Below, piece after piece: positions 13,684-24,769 of a stretch of DNA of 64,000 bases. Under the pieces are notes generated by a model. It was given only the letters and a program-made list of their open reading frames with translations. It had not been told where the DNA came from and did no database searches. Both the position numbers and the translations under genes were made by a program. This stretch comes from Siphonodentalium dalli. Its lineage: Eukaryota; Mollusca; Scaphopoda; Gadilida; Siphonodentaliidae. Where the stretch lies: positions 26,044,987 to 26,108,986 of the forward strand of contig CP136063.1 in NCBI GenBank assembly GCA_032622095.1. The letters run 5' to 3'. Position 1 is the first letter of the stretch, and each line of letters begins with the position of its first letter.

Positions 13684-14130
13684 TTATACCCCCCCCCCCC
13701 CCCCCCGATATTAGTCGGCGGGCATATAGTTGACGTCTCGAGCCGTGCGTCCGTCCGTACAAACATTTTGCATTATAACTCAAGAGTCGGTTGTCATATT
13801 TTGATGCTCTATGGCATGGTGACGGACCAGAAATGGGGAACGAATATGCATAATTATTATAAAGGGTTGTGAGGACCAATGCCTACCAGAGTTATCCATG
13901 GGCCCTGTTTATGAAATTCACTCCGTACAAAGTTTTTGCAATACATGTATAAGTTGAAGTGTCGGTTGTCGAATTTTGAAGTGGTTTGGTATGGTGACAG
14001 ACCTGAATGATAGGGGAAGGATGTATGCAGATATTACTGCATAATACAGGTTTCGCCTGTCGATGCATACCAGAGCTACCACCTGGTTCCATCCGTAAAC
14101 ACATTTTGCATTATTATAACTCAACCATGT
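13684..14130. repeat. imperfect ~175-bp direct repeats
   Basis: After a poly-C run (about 13687-13706), the block 'CCGTACAAAC/G...TTTTGCAT/ATA...AACTC...GTCGGTTGTC' recurs near 13745, 13923 and 14093, each time followed by 'TATGGTGACRGACC'. This is a short array of diverged units with no coding signal. Confidence 0.55.
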
Positions 14131-14329
14131 GTATGTATATTTGTGCACTAGAGTCTGCAGTATAGTCTCAGTCAGATTTTATTCTTGATTTTAGTTTGAA
14201 CTTTGAAGACATTGAAGAATGTCATTTCTCAAAGCATCTGAATGCATCACATTATTTCAGTTCATCTATTTGTAAGCGATAAGAGTATACAATTAGTATT
14301 TTAGTTTAGTCTTGTTGAACAGTATTTAA

Positions 14330-14809
14330 AGGTACTCAACCCGATAAAACTCCTCTCAATTACTATTTCAATGGCTTCGGGGGTCAAAAATATTTGATTC
14401 GAGTCGAGGAAGTCACCCATCAAAGCTCAGATTTGTTAGATATCGATTTTAGAAATCTATTATTTTTCATTATCGGGAATTGTTTCTGGCCCAGAAGACA
14501 GTAAAAAATTCGTTGTTATTACCCACTTGATCATAGAGTTATCCATCATTGTCTGTTTGAATATAATTTTGGCGTAAAATCTCGAGCATGTTACCAAATT
14601 GACGGCAGTTATTGGTACTCATCTCGAGAACATAAGAATTTTCAAAAATCAATATCTAATAACTCTGAGCTTTGTTTGATGGGTTCCTCGACTCGAATCA
14701 AATATTTTTTACCCCCAAAGCCAAAGAAATAGTAATATAGGACCCTCTGATCGGATTGTTGTTGTTGGAATCTGTTGAGATGGGGACCCTCTTTACGGGT
14801 TGAGTACCT
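14330..14809. mobile_element. TTAA-type MITE, 480 bp
   Basis: The ends are AGGTACTCAACCCG and CGGGTTGAGTACCT, and the flanks are TTAA at 14326-14329 and 14810-14813. Inverted similarity extends inwards roughly 140 bp (for example GATTCGAGTCGAGGAAG against CTTCCTCGACTCGAATC, allowing mismatches). TTAA duplications are typical of piggyBac and Kolobok transposons. No protein is encoded. Confidence 0.75.
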
Positions 14810-14813
14810 TTAA

Positions 14814-15655
14814 GCTTCAAGATAAAGTTCGGAAATTCAATGAGAATAGCGTCACCTTCAGTTGGGATTGTCTGAACAGTAAACAGTAACGGTTATTCAC
14901 CATAACCAATTCAGTTTTATTTGGATAAGTGTTGCAAATTAACATTACTTGCAATCATTCAAGATGAGAAATAACCGGAAGGAATGAATTTGATTGCATG
15001 CCAGAACAAGACAGTATTTCAGACATTAGAAATTTATGAGATACCCTTTTCAATTTCATGTTATGCAACAATCAGGTTAATGATATCTAGTCATCATTGA
15101 GTATTCACCATGTAGTATTTGTGATTCAGTTTTTTTTATTTTATTAATTTTATTCGGGTAATACAACTGGGTAATATATTAATTTTGTTACTAAATATTT
15201 CTTCCGTTGATCAAATGTTTCCTGAACGCTATTACGGTGGACCACTGTGAAGTGGGACGGGATCCTGTGAAATAGTCACTCTAGCTGCCTATAACCATAT
15301 ACCGACAAACATGGTACTAACATGCTTACACACAACATTACATGGCCAGTACTTGTAAATTGTTTAAAAAAAAAAACCTATTTTGGAAAAACAATTACAA
15401 ACACGATTGTTTCGGCCTCTGGACCACCCACCCACCCCGGCCCTATATACATAATCTTTTTTTGCAGACCTCCGCCCTGTCGTCGGTGGTAGATTTTGCC
15501 CCACGTCCATTTCTTCGGTTGCTCATTGTTGAAATTAACAAAACGTGTACTGTTACACGCAGCATGTTTATGTGACCGGTGGTCAATCTATGATTGACAC
15601 CAATCACCCTGATTGGATAATCCTATACCGCGCGGAGATGTCTTCCCATCGATAC
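14814..15655. other. host DNA; one transposon end near 15411-15479
   Basis: No gene is recognised. The stretch 15421-15479 ('ggaccacccacccaccccgg' ... 'ccgccctg') matches the right end of the MITE at 18904-19444, so it is probably another, decayed member of that family. Confidence 0.45.
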
Positions 15656-15659
15656 CCAT

Positions 15660-15870
15660 ATAAAAATGTACCTGGGTAAATCTTGGTGTTTACCTAGGTA
15701 TACCCCGGTACATATAGGTTTTACCCTGGTTCCACCCAGGTCACACCCAGGTTATTACGGATTTACACCCAGGTATTTACACCAGGTATTTACACCCAGG
15801 TATTTACACCAGGGTTTCGCCCAGGTATTTACTACAGTGTTCACCCGGATATATACACCTGTGGTATTTT
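15660..15870. repeat. short tandem repeat, ~16-18 bp unit (CCCAGGTATTTACA)
   Basis: Imperfect units of the type TTTACACCCAGGTA recur about ten times. The peptide read through it (HPGYYGFTPRYLHQ-like) simply follows the repeat. Confidence 0.7.
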
Positions 15871-15892
15871 GTTAAACTGTATAATCTGCATT

Positions 15893-16560
15893 GAAGTCAC
15901 CTTATTAACCCTTTCTATATTACAGCACCATTGGCGTGTAGTTACCTTATTAACCATTCTATATTAAATCATTAATTGACAGGTAGTTACCTTATTAACC
16001 CTTTCTATACTAAGTAACATTGGTGAGTAGTTACATTATTAACCCTTTCTATATTAAAGCACCATTGATGTGAAGTTACCTTATTAACCCTTTCTTTATT
16101 AAAGCATCATTGACGCGTAGTTACTTTATTAACCCTTTCTATATTAAAATATCATTGATGTGTAGTTACAATGTTAACCCTTTCTATAGTATAGCATCAT
16201 TGACGGGTAGTTGGCTCCTTAACTCTGTATATACCAAAGTATCATTGTCGTATATAGTTACCTTATTAACCCTTTCTATACTAAGTACCGTTGGCGTGTA
16301 GTTACCTTATTAACCCTTTCTATATTAAAGCATTAATTGACAGGTAGTTACCTTATTAACCCTTTCTATACTAAGTATCATTGGTGAGTAGTTGCATTAT
16401 TAACCCTTTCTATATTAAAGCGCCATTGGCGGGTAGTTACCTTATTAACCAGTTATGTATTAAAGCATCATTGACGTGTAGTTACCTTATTATAACCCTC
16501 TCTATATTAAAGCATCATTATTGCTGTGTAGTTATCTTATTAACCCGTTCTAACCCGTTA
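15893..16560. repeat. 45-bp minisatellite, about 14-15 units
   Basis: Units read GTAGTTACCTTATTAACCC then TTTCTATATTAAAGCATCATTGACGT with small changes, at spacings of 44-46 bp (for example 15938, 15983, 16027, 16072). It ends in degenerate 'TTATTAACCCG' pieces exactly where the virus-like composite begins. Confidence 0.85.
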
Positions 16561-16562
16561 TT

Positions 16563-16737
16563 AACCCGTTTCGTCAAACAAACTGAAGAATCGAGAAAAT
16601 TGATTGAAAAGGAACTTTCAAAGAATGATGCCGTATACCCTTACCAGAAATCTTCTATCAAAACATTCTCTGTACCTGAAGGATCATACACATTTTCAAC
16701 GACGGACATTTTACGAGGACCGAAGATACAACAGACG
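16563..16737 (+). pseudogene. truncated capsid-like fragment (Polinton/adintovirus type)
   Basis: About 55 codons are open here. They include the spaced pattern YP(5)-(I)KTFSVPEGS-(8)-ILRGP, which resembles the conserved core of the metazoan 'F54H12.2-like' family, regarded as Polinton/Maverick-related capsid proteins. The frame then runs straight into the 139-bp enhancer-like repeats: the sequence CGAGGACCGAAG is shared by both sides, so the join looks microhomology-mediated. Only a small internal piece of such a protein remains, with no start and no true stop. Assignment rests on pattern memory without a search. Confidence 0.4.
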
Positions 16738-17250
16738 GCCGCCATTTTGGATTTACACTTCCCGAAGGGTTACGTCACAGACCTTGTTAAATTGGTCGTG
16801 GCACCGTATTGTACGCTATAGTGAAAACCTCGACTCTCTAGTCCTACGATGACCGAAGATACAATAACATCCGGCCGCCATTTTGGATTTTCACTTCCCG
16901 AAGGGTTACGTCATCGCTCGACTTGTTAAATTGACCGGCGTGCCGTACTGCACGTTATAGTGAAAACCGCTACTCTCTAGACCTACGAGGACCGAAGTTA
17001 CAATAACATCCGGCCGCCATTTTGGATTTTCACTTCCGGAAGGGTTACGTCATCGCTCGACGTGTCGAATTGACCGGCGCGCCGTACTGCACGTTATAGT
17101 GAAAACCGCTACTCTCTAGACCTACGAGGACCGAAGTTACAATAACATCCGGCCGCCATTTTGGATTTTCACTTCCGGAAGGGTTACGTCATCGCTCGAC
17201 GTGTCAAATTGACCGGAGCGCCGTACTGCACGTTATGGTGAAAAACGCCA
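16738..17250 (+). promoter_or_regulatory. enhancer-like array, four 139-bp units (outer element)
   Basis: Unit starts are about 16714, 16853, 16992 and 17131. Each unit contains CGGCCGCCATTTTGG (the reverse of the YY1 consensus AANATGGCGGC) and, about 25 bp on, GGGTTACGTCA (a CRE/ATF-type TGACGTAA). Units 3 and 4 also carry ACTTCCGG, an ETS-type core. A TATA box follows at 17268. The layout resembles a viral enhancer/promoter; factor binding is inferred from consensus only. Confidence 0.65.
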
Positions 17251-17267
17251 CCCCCCCCCAGACCGCA

Positions 17268-17275
17268 TATAAAAG
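17268..17275 (+). promoter_or_regulatory. TATA box of the outer membrane-protein gene
   Basis: TATAAAAG lies directly after the repeat array. The leader that would follow (17276-17961) is nearly identical to 37513-38196 and has no ATG-initiated frame longer than about 26 codons. Confidence 0.6.
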
Positions 17276-17961
17276 GAATTACAGCGTTTTACAGTTTTTA
17301 GTGTATATTTCATGATTTTTTGGAAACTCTCTAACATTTGCAGTAAATTCGACTTATTTGAAAAAAATGCTTTTGCTCGGAAACTATTCGGCCAATTTAG
17401 TTAATTTTTGGAATGAATATTGCTTATGAATCTATGAACCAAATTTGCTGATTAGGGCCCTCTACATAAATTAGGGACCGCGTTAAAGGGGTTCATACTT
17501 TTCAAAGTTATTATTTAACAGTTCTACCGAGTTCTTTCCGTATAGCGAGGCTCACCACCGAAAGCTTTTGTGACGGGCTTAAACGCTTAGCGAGTGGGGT
17601 TTTTTGATGATGGGTCTGTGTACCCACACAACCCCGAATTATGTTAGCTCAGTTTAGTAATTGTTACCCTTTCGTCCTTCCGTACTGTGCTGAGACTGTC
17701 AAAACATGCAGAGTTTTCATTATCATTTGTTTTCGTACTTTTTAATATTTTATTTATTTATAGAAAGAAACCACAGAAATTAGTATCAGGGTGGCTTATT
17801 TATGAGGCTTACGTGTTTTTTAAAAACTGCGTTATTTCAGAACTCTTTCCACAACGGTGTTATTATCCAAAATCGTCGCGGTACTACTCTCGAGAAGTAC
17901 GAATATTCATTCTAGCGCAATTTCCTGTTTAATTTTCACGTGGATTCCAAAAAACTCAAAA

Positions 17962-18022
17962 ATGCTTTTCAAAGTCTATTTTATTATGCTAGTAGTTTCT
18001 GCAGCCTCAGACATCCTAGAGG
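17962..18022 (+). pseudogene. 5' stub of the membrane-protein gene, interrupted by the inner element
   Basis: This is the first 20 codons of the gene that is complete at 38197-39982: a start ATG and a hydrophobic signal peptide. It is cut by the insertion of the inner element. Its last six bases, TAGAGG, are the target duplication; the same gene resumes at 44821. Confidence 0.85.
18017..18022. other. left target-site duplication TAGAGG
   Basis: TAGAGG precedes the inner element's first base T (18023). The uninterrupted gene at 38251-38256 has a single TAGAGG in the same context (CATCC-TAGAGG-ATTGTG), so this is a true duplication of the target. Confidence 0.9.
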
Positions 18023-18510
18023 TGATGAAAGCTTACGGGTGGGGGGTGGAATTGGTAAACATCAAAGGGGTGCCTATTGGCACCAATCATGGCATCATCC
18101 TGACACTACTCCAAGACCGTCCAAGAATGTTCCAAAGCGATTCTAACAAAGTACTATATACGTTTCGAAGTTTGGTTGGCACCAGAGGGTTTTTTGGAAT
18201 TACTGGCACCGATCTGCAAGTGTTCAAAGACTGTGAAACAAACAGCGGTGTGGGGTGTGGTTCATAAATGCTATATGGCACCGATCTGGAAGTGTTCAAA
18301 GACTGCGAAACAAGCAGCGGTGGGTGTGTGTTTTATAAATTCTATATGGCACCGTTTGGCGGTGATCATGAAAGTACTCAAAGACCGTCCAAGAACATTC
18401 AAATTTATGCTTTGAAGTTATGAGAGCGTTTAAAATGGGTTTAGGGACATCAAAGGGGGTGTCTATTGGCACCGCCAAGATGTACGTTGTTCTACTTAAA
18501 GAGACTGCGC
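18023..18510 (-). repeat. left terminal GGTGCC repeat region, one unit
   Basis: This is the inverse of the right-end region at 43987-44820, but with only one full ~387-bp unit instead of two. It holds hairpin-forming GGTGCC-AATA-GGCACC motifs and several GGTGCCA/TGGCACC blocks. Frames crossing it are repeat read-through. Confidence 0.75.
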
Positions 18511-18903
18511 ATGTCACAGAAGTTGTGCTTCTGTTTGCATAACACCGCGCGATGCTAACGGTTCATCGGTCAAAATATTTTATAAACGCTCTTTATTATT
18601 TCCATATCAGGCTAAAAGTAATAGATTTACGTTTAACATATCAGGATCCTAAAAATCCGTACACCCCTACCGGCGTGCAAATTTTTTAGTCGTAGTAAAC
18701 ATCAGGTCAATTTACTCATGCGAATAGGTATCAACACATTGTGACTGAAAGGTAAACAGTGCGTCTCTGACATTTATGTTGTTTGTAACATGCACAGGGG
18801 GGAGGGTCAGCTATTATACGCTTGAGCTATGGTAGAGAGTTAAAAGGATTTTTGTTTTAATAGTGGTAATAAAAGCGGTTGTTTATAATATTTCTTATAG
18901 GAC
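18511..18903. other. non-coding part of arm A up to the MITE
   Basis: This corresponds inversely to about 43565-43955. No gene is seen; an AATAAAGAGCGTTTATAA-type block lies at 18573-18592 (reverse strand). Confidence 0.5.
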
Positions 18904-19444
18904 CAGGGGGGGGTCGGAAAAAAATTTCAGGCACGTATGGCATTTTTTCCCTTTCGATCATTTTTTGTACCCACCCACCCCCACCGCCAATTTTTTTTCC
19001 GTTTTCGGCAGTTTTTTCCGACCATTTTTTGACACCCACCCCCCTTTTAACACTAAAACAGAGATTTTCGGGGGGAAATTCACTGTAAACAGCTGTATAT
19101 GAATTTCTGTGCATACTATTTATCATGGATGTTAACATGGACATGTAAATAGGAATGAGTCATTTTGAGGTCATTCAGCCAAAAAAACATGGCTGCCAGC
19201 AGCCATCTTGGATTTCAATATTTGCAACAAAATACAACACGATAACTGCCTGCAGTCAGTTTACCAGTTAGAATTACATTATTTCTCTCATTCAAAGTGG
19301 TTTTGAAGCCCAACTCATTGCCAAAACACTAAAAAACAAGTAGGAATTTTTTTTTTAAGTCGCGGAAAAAATTGCTCATTGGTGGCTTTGACCACCCACC
19401 CACCCCGGCATACGTGCCGGAATTTTTTTTTTCACCCCCCCCTG
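18904..19444. mobile_element. hAT-like MITE inserted in arm A
   Basis: The 541-bp insertion is absent from the matching place in arm B (about 43565). Its ends are CAGGGGGGGGTCGG and CACCCCCCCCTG, with inverted similarity running to GGCACGTATG (about 35 bp). ATAGGAC is repeated at 18897-18903 and 19445-19451: 7 bp, where hAT elements usually make 8. CAGGG-type ends fit hAT. It encodes nothing. It must have arrived after the two arms separated. Confidence 0.8.
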
Positions 19445-19451
19445 ATAGGAC

Positions 19452-20083
19452 AGGCAATGAACATTCAATCATTGGTTGTTAAGGTGGCATTATTCGTTTT
19501 AATAGCGATAATAAAAGCTATTGTTTATCTCATTTTATATGTTCAGACACACACACAAATGTACGCACAGGGTAATAATTCGTTTAAATATCAGTACTAG
19601 AAACATTGTTTATGAACGTACGTAGCGTGTGTCTGAACATATAAAAGAGCGTTCAACTTTGAAGCGATATTCCAAACTACATCAACGTAACGGCGAAATA
19701 ACCTGAGACTGTGAGTACCCTTATGAAAAAATAATCACAGCTAGCTGTAGTGCCACACTGGTACATTATAGCAGGGGGGGAATATTCATAAACGTAGAAT
19801 ATGGTAAAATATTGTTTTCGATATATGCATGCGTGTAACAATATTATACTTAGAAAACCTACTCCTCTCAAAGTCGTTTAATATGGACGCATTTTATTTA
19901 TTGTATTTTCTTTTAAAAAAAAAAAATTCATAAGAACATCTTAGATGTCTTATGAATTTAGCAACGTTTTTGTAATCCTAAAACGTTAAGACACGCATAC
20001 ATATACAGAACAATATTTTAACATACCTGTTTGTTAAGGAATTCATAAATCCGAAAAAACATATTTCCGTCGAAAGTTTTTTA
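19452..20083. other. non-coding part of arm A
   Basis: This is the reverse complement of about 42925-43560. No gene is seen. It holds 'ATATGTTCAGACACAC' in both orientations (about 19539 and 19626), forming an interrupted inverted repeat. Confidence 0.5.
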
Positions 20084-20624
20084 TTACATCTTTCTTTTTT
20101 TACACGGCGGTTCCATCGAACCGCCGCCATTTTCCCTCTTCCTTTTTAGGGGTGTCCTTCGCGGCTCAGGGTAGGGGTCGAACAATTGCTCCATGATGCC
20201 AGCGTCTAAAGTCTGCAATAAAATAGCATTAATTAGTAAAACAATATAAAAAAATATCTTCAATCAGAAAACAAACCCCCCTAAAATATTCTAGTACAGA
20301 GCTTATCAATATTAAAACTCCCGGCACAAATATGAATAATTCAACAGACAAGGTCTCACGTGCATTTAAGTTGACGATATGGGTTTAATTATTTTAACAG
20401 AAAACAGGGCTATATTAATCTAAAAATATAGGCTGTTTTTAAAATTGGTTTTATTTATGAACGGCAAAGTGGCATAGCATTTCTGAGAGGGGAAAAACGT
20501 ATTATTTCAACGTACATACGTGCATCTTAGCAGAAATAATTATAAAACTTACCTCGGGATTGTCCTCGACGACAATCGCGTTTTCGGGTGTTGTGCCTTG
20601 TGTTGAGTTCAGTTGTCCAGACAT
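20084..20624 (-). CDS. spliced 66-residue nuclear protein, SIM-like plus NLS (arm A copy)
   Basis: Exon 1 is 20624-20553 (72 nt, 24 codons, ending before a GTAAGT donor); exon 2 is 20212-20084 after a TTTTATTGCAG acceptor. The lengths add to 201 nt, so the frame is kept. Residues about 17-21 (AIVVED context) look like a SUMO-interaction motif next to acidic residues. The C-terminal half has two basic clusters (KRKREN and CKKRKM), each a credible nuclear-localisation signal. AATAAA overlaps the stop codon. I know no family match; a small nuclear regulator is inference. Confidence 0.6.
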
Positions 20625-21154
20625 TATGATGCTGTGTAGAATGCATCTCGGTGTGTAAATATGGGGCTTTTATAATGCATAGAGGTTTGAAGTATGGTAT
20701 AACCATTGTTTACAGGCCTCATGAGATCTTTAAGGACAGAAAATAAATTTATGTCCTCATATATATCAATTACACGCTCTACAAACGTCTTGAATAAAAT
20801 TATTATAATAGACAACGTGACGGTTACGTAGAACAAACTGCGTTCCTTATGCCGCCTTTTTACAAACAAACGTTTAGCGAGCTATCGCAGTAGTAAAGTG
20901 TTTGACGTAATCAGATTTACATCATATATAAAGCTGCGCGCAAGCCTTAAATTGTGTAAGGACATAAACAACCATTAAATTTTCATCACAAAGGATTATG
21001 ACCTCCTCATAGCCGTTTCAATACACACACGCGCATACACAACATAAGAGAAATAATTGCAGTCAAGTCGTGTACACGCGATGATACAGACAGTGAGCGC
21101 ATTATATAGTTTCAACCAGAAATGACTGTTGTAAGGGTTTCTATAGAGCACAAC

Positions 21155-21322
21155 TTAACAGCATGTTGTTTTACAAAAATCAATATATTCTACAATGATC
21201 ATCAAACATAAAAACTTAATAAAACACATGACAGTTTTAAAACATTGTAAAAAACACAACAAAATGACTAGCAAAAAAGAAAACCGATGAATGATGTCGA
21301 AATGATATGGTAGTTCCAACAT
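21155..21322 (-). CDS. possible 55-residue Cys-rich membrane protein (arm A copy)
   Basis: Counting from the first in-frame ATG, the frame encodes a strongly hydrophobic, Phe/Leu/Cys-rich peptide with one or two possible membrane spans and a CKTTCC-like end. It is unchanged in the other near-identical copies, which says little. See 52757-52945 for a copy with a 2-nt deletion upstream of this ATG and a 3-nt in-frame deletion inside. Confidence 0.3.
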   Translation of the reverse strand: MLELPYHFDIIHRFSFLLVILLCFLQCFKTVMCFIKFLCLMIIVEYIDFCKTTCC

Positions 21323-21764
21323 AATTTTCTGCACAATGTTACAGACATTACAGCCATGATTAACAATAGTAGTCTTATTTATAAGCTCCAGAACCCGTAA
21401 CAGGTAAAACAACTTATGTCCAGGATGTAATTTTCAAAAGTGAACGAGTGATATCAAGCTTATAGAAACTTATATATTTAAATCAACGGAAAGACGTCTT
21501 TTGTACTCAAGCTGAATTAAAAAAAAAATAGAAGCCTGGACAGCGTCGTAAAAAAAAATACTCGTTTCAGATGGCCTCCAGGTTATATTAATAAAAACTA
21601 TACCAAAATAATTGCGAATATGCTATTGTACTGTACTATTCTCCTAGAGATATTTTTTTCCGCGAAGTATGTTGGTCAATCGTACATATATGATGACCAT
21701 TATCTTTCGTTTCTACGGGTTAGTTCCAAAACAAAATACAATGAGGTAATTTGAACATGCAGCT

Positions 21765-22920
21765 TATGTGAATAAAAGTAGTATAAAAAATATCCTAAAA
21801 CAATGTTGAATGCAATGATTTTGGCAAGAAAATATCACCATAACAATATAAAGATATATTATTTACAAGAGGTTCAGAGGTAGATGTGTTTTGTATCTCG
21901 GAAAATGTAAACCAGGTACACTATAAAAAAGGCAAATAATTGGTGCATAAATTTTACTAATTTTAGAAAATGGTTCCAAAATATATTCATCCGTGTTAAA
22001 AGGTTATTATTATGTGTCAAGCAATCGAGACATAATTATCTTCATTAAGAGCAAGAACTTAGTGAAAATTGTGTGTAAAATATAAGGCAATAACTTTTTT
22101 CTTTTAACCGCTTTAAAAGACATGGGAGGCCTTCGTTGTCGTAATAACAATATTTGTTCCAAACGTCGTAAGGTAAACAGCATTCTGTCATGAGAATACT
22201 ATGACTTAAACAAGACTATGTTTGTATTGCAGGCAGAGCTATTCTAAGGTATAATCAAACGCAACTGTTATAAACGCTCTTTATTAGTATCATAAGAGGA
22301 ATGCAGCGACAATGAGCACTCTTTATCATAATATATACAAGCACCATGAACTGTAACGTTTTGGCCTTTTATTTACATAACAAGGGGTAAACATAATGTC
22401 ACTAACATGCTGTTTACGTGATATTTATTAGTTTTATACGAGCGAAGAAGTATTCGTTAAATGGTCCTTTCTGGTTATGATGATATTTGACAGATGCAAA
22501 TATTTTCGCAGCATGCACACAACCAAGTCCTCCCATGTCTTTAAAATGTGTGTATACTTACAATAGAGAGTATTATTAATGTTGAACATGCATCTTATGT
22601 TAATAAAAGTAGTATAAAAATATCACAAAACAATGCTAAAGGCAATGATTTTGGCAAGAAAGTATCTCCGTAACAATATAAAGTTATATTATTTACAAGA
22701 GGTTCAGAGGTAGATGTGTTTTGTATCTCGGAAAATATAAACAGTTACACTATAAACGTGCCAATTAATCAGTGTATAAATTTTACTAATTTTAGAAAAG
22801 GGTCCCAAAAGACATTTTTTCAGGTCGTTTCAGTTAAAACCACTAAGTTGTTATTAGTATGTGCCAATCAGCTGAGGCATAATTATCTTCATTAAAATAA
22901 CAAGAACTTAGTGAAATTAG
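21765..22920. repeat. internal direct duplication (arm A)
   Basis: About 21765-22085 and 22591-22920 are diverged direct copies (same as 40936-41258 and 40088-40420 in arm B). Shared blocks include ACAAGAGGTTCAGAGGTAGA and GTGTTTTGTATCTCGGAAAA. Between them lies an inverted 30-bp motif around CCTCCCATGTCTTTAAAA. No coding role is seen. Confidence 0.7.
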
Positions 22921-23024
22921 ATGTAAAAATATTCATCTATAATGAGTCTATGTTTCAGATATATACTATTTTTCTACGAACCATTTTATCACAAATACTG
23001 GTGCGGACGATATTTTCTTGCAAC

Positions 23025-23504
23025 TTACTCGGACTGGTACCTGGCTGGTACTTTCCGTGCCCTACCCGATTTACGGGGAGGCTTGATAGGGGTTGATGTT
23101 ACCATAGGGACGGTTTCTGGCGAACCATCTCCGACAGTAATATCGACATCAGTAGGTGCTATCACAGTTTCATTAAAGCAGATTTCTGTGATAGCAGTTA
23201 CTGATGGCGATGTTACCACAGAGTCAGTTTCCGGTGACTCATCTCCGGCAGTAAAATATTCGTCAGTAGGTGGAACCACAGTTTCAATGAAGCTAATTTC
23301 TGTGGTTTCAGTTACTGCCGAATATGTTACTGTCGCGGATGAGTCAGCGGAAACTGACTGATGGGTATCAACCAGACCTAGACCAGATTCAGCAGTTGAA
23401 TCTAACTGTAGCGCACGGTCGTGAGTACGTCGCAACCTGGCCCTGAGTCCTACACATTTCTTCTTTAGAAAATACACGACCACGCCGAGAATCATGCTAC
23501 CCGC
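23025..23504 (-). pseudogene. membrane-protein exon 3 remnant, exons 1-2 deleted
   Basis: Exon 3, from the transmembrane segment to the stop, is joined at 23504/23505 directly to the gene's 5' leader. The missing stretch equals about 37998-39506 of arm B (about 1.5 kb). The fused frame has no ATG giving a sensible protein; the leader's only ATG is out of frame. The antisense frame of 139 codons over this exon is a shadow. Confidence 0.8.
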
Positions 23505-23986
23505 ATAAATAAATAAAATATTAAAAAGTACGAAAACAAATGATAATGAAAACTCTGCATGTTTTGACAGTCTCAGCACAGTACGGAAGGACGAAAGGGT
23601 AACAATTACTAAACTGAGCTAACATAATTCGGGGTTGTGTGGGTACACAGACCCATCATAAAAAAAACCCACTCGCTAAGCGTTTAAGCCCGTCACAAAA
23701 GCTTTCGGTGGTGAGCCTCGCTACGGAAAGAACTCGGTAGAACTGTTAAATAATAACTTTGAAAAGTATGAACCTCTTTAACGCGGTCCCTAATTTATGT
23801 AGAGGGCCCTAATCAGCAAATTTGGTTCATAGATTCATAAGCAATATTCATTCCAAAAATTAACTAAATTGGCCGAATAGTTTCCGAGCAAAAGCATTTT
23901 TTTCAAATAAGTCGAATTTACTGCAAATGTGAGAGTTTCCAAAAAATCATGAAATATACACTAAACACTGTAAAACGCTGTAATTC
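23505..23986 (-). other. 5' leader of the deleted membrane gene (arm A)
   Basis: Reverse complement of about 37513-37997. No independent gene is visible. Confidence 0.6.
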
Positions 23987-24640
23987 CTTTTATATGCGGT
24001 CTGCGTTTTTCACCATAACGTGCAGTACGGCGCTCCGGTCAATTTGACACGTCGAACGATGACGTAACCCTTCCGGCAGTGAAAATCCAAAATGGCGGCC
24101 GGATGTTATTGTAACTTCGGTCCTCGTAGGTCTAGAGAGTAGCGGTTTTCACTATAACGTGCAGTACGGCGCGCCGGTCAATTCGACACGTCGAGCGATG
24201 ACGTAACCCTTCCGGCAGTGAAAATCCAAAATGGCGGCCGGATGTTATTGTAACTTCGGTCCTCGTAGGTCTAGAGAGTAGCGGTTTTCACTATAACGTG
24301 CAGTACGGCACGCCGGTCAATTTAACAAGTCGAGCGATGACGTAACCCTTCGGGAAGTGAAAATCCAAAATGGCGGCCGGATGTTATTGTATCTTCGGTC
24401 CTCGTAGGACTAGAGAGTCGAGGTTTTCACTATAGCGTACAATACGGTGCCACGACCAATTTAACAAGGTCTGTGACGTAACCCTTCGGGAAGTGTAAAT
24501 CCAAAATGGCGGCCGTCTGTTGTATCTTCTGGCCTCGTAGGACTAGAGAGTCGCGGTTTTCTCTATAGTTTTCTCTATTCGGGAAGTGAAAACCCAAAAT
24601 GGCTGCCTGAAGTTGATATATCTACGGTCGTAGAGGGGTT
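23987..24640 (-). promoter_or_regulatory. TATA box and four-unit 139-bp enhancer-like array (arm A)
   Basis: CTTTTATA at 23987-23994 is the reverse-strand TATA box. Beyond it, four units carry AAAATGGCGGCCG (YY1-like) and TGACGTAACCC (CRE/ATF-like), plus a degenerate fifth piece to about 24640. Arm B has three units, so copy number changed after the arms separated. The array sits between the 3' end of the PC4-like gene and the leader of the membrane gene. Confidence 0.65.
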
Positions 24641-24769
24641 AGAGGGGTGTGTTTTGTTATTACAAAATACTAGCATATAAAATATATGTGTTTATTAATA
24701 TTAAAACCTGTACAAGAATAAATTATTCCTCAGAAGACACAATTTAAAAGTCGCTATACAGTATATAGT

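Noticed and set aside
15893-16560. CRISPR-like array
   Set aside because: Units are contiguous 45-bp copies without spacers; it is a minisatellite in eukaryotic DNA.
23025-23579. 184-codon fused frame joining the leader to exon 3 in arm A
   Set aside because: It needs a GTG or CTG start; the only leader ATG is in another frame and stops at once.
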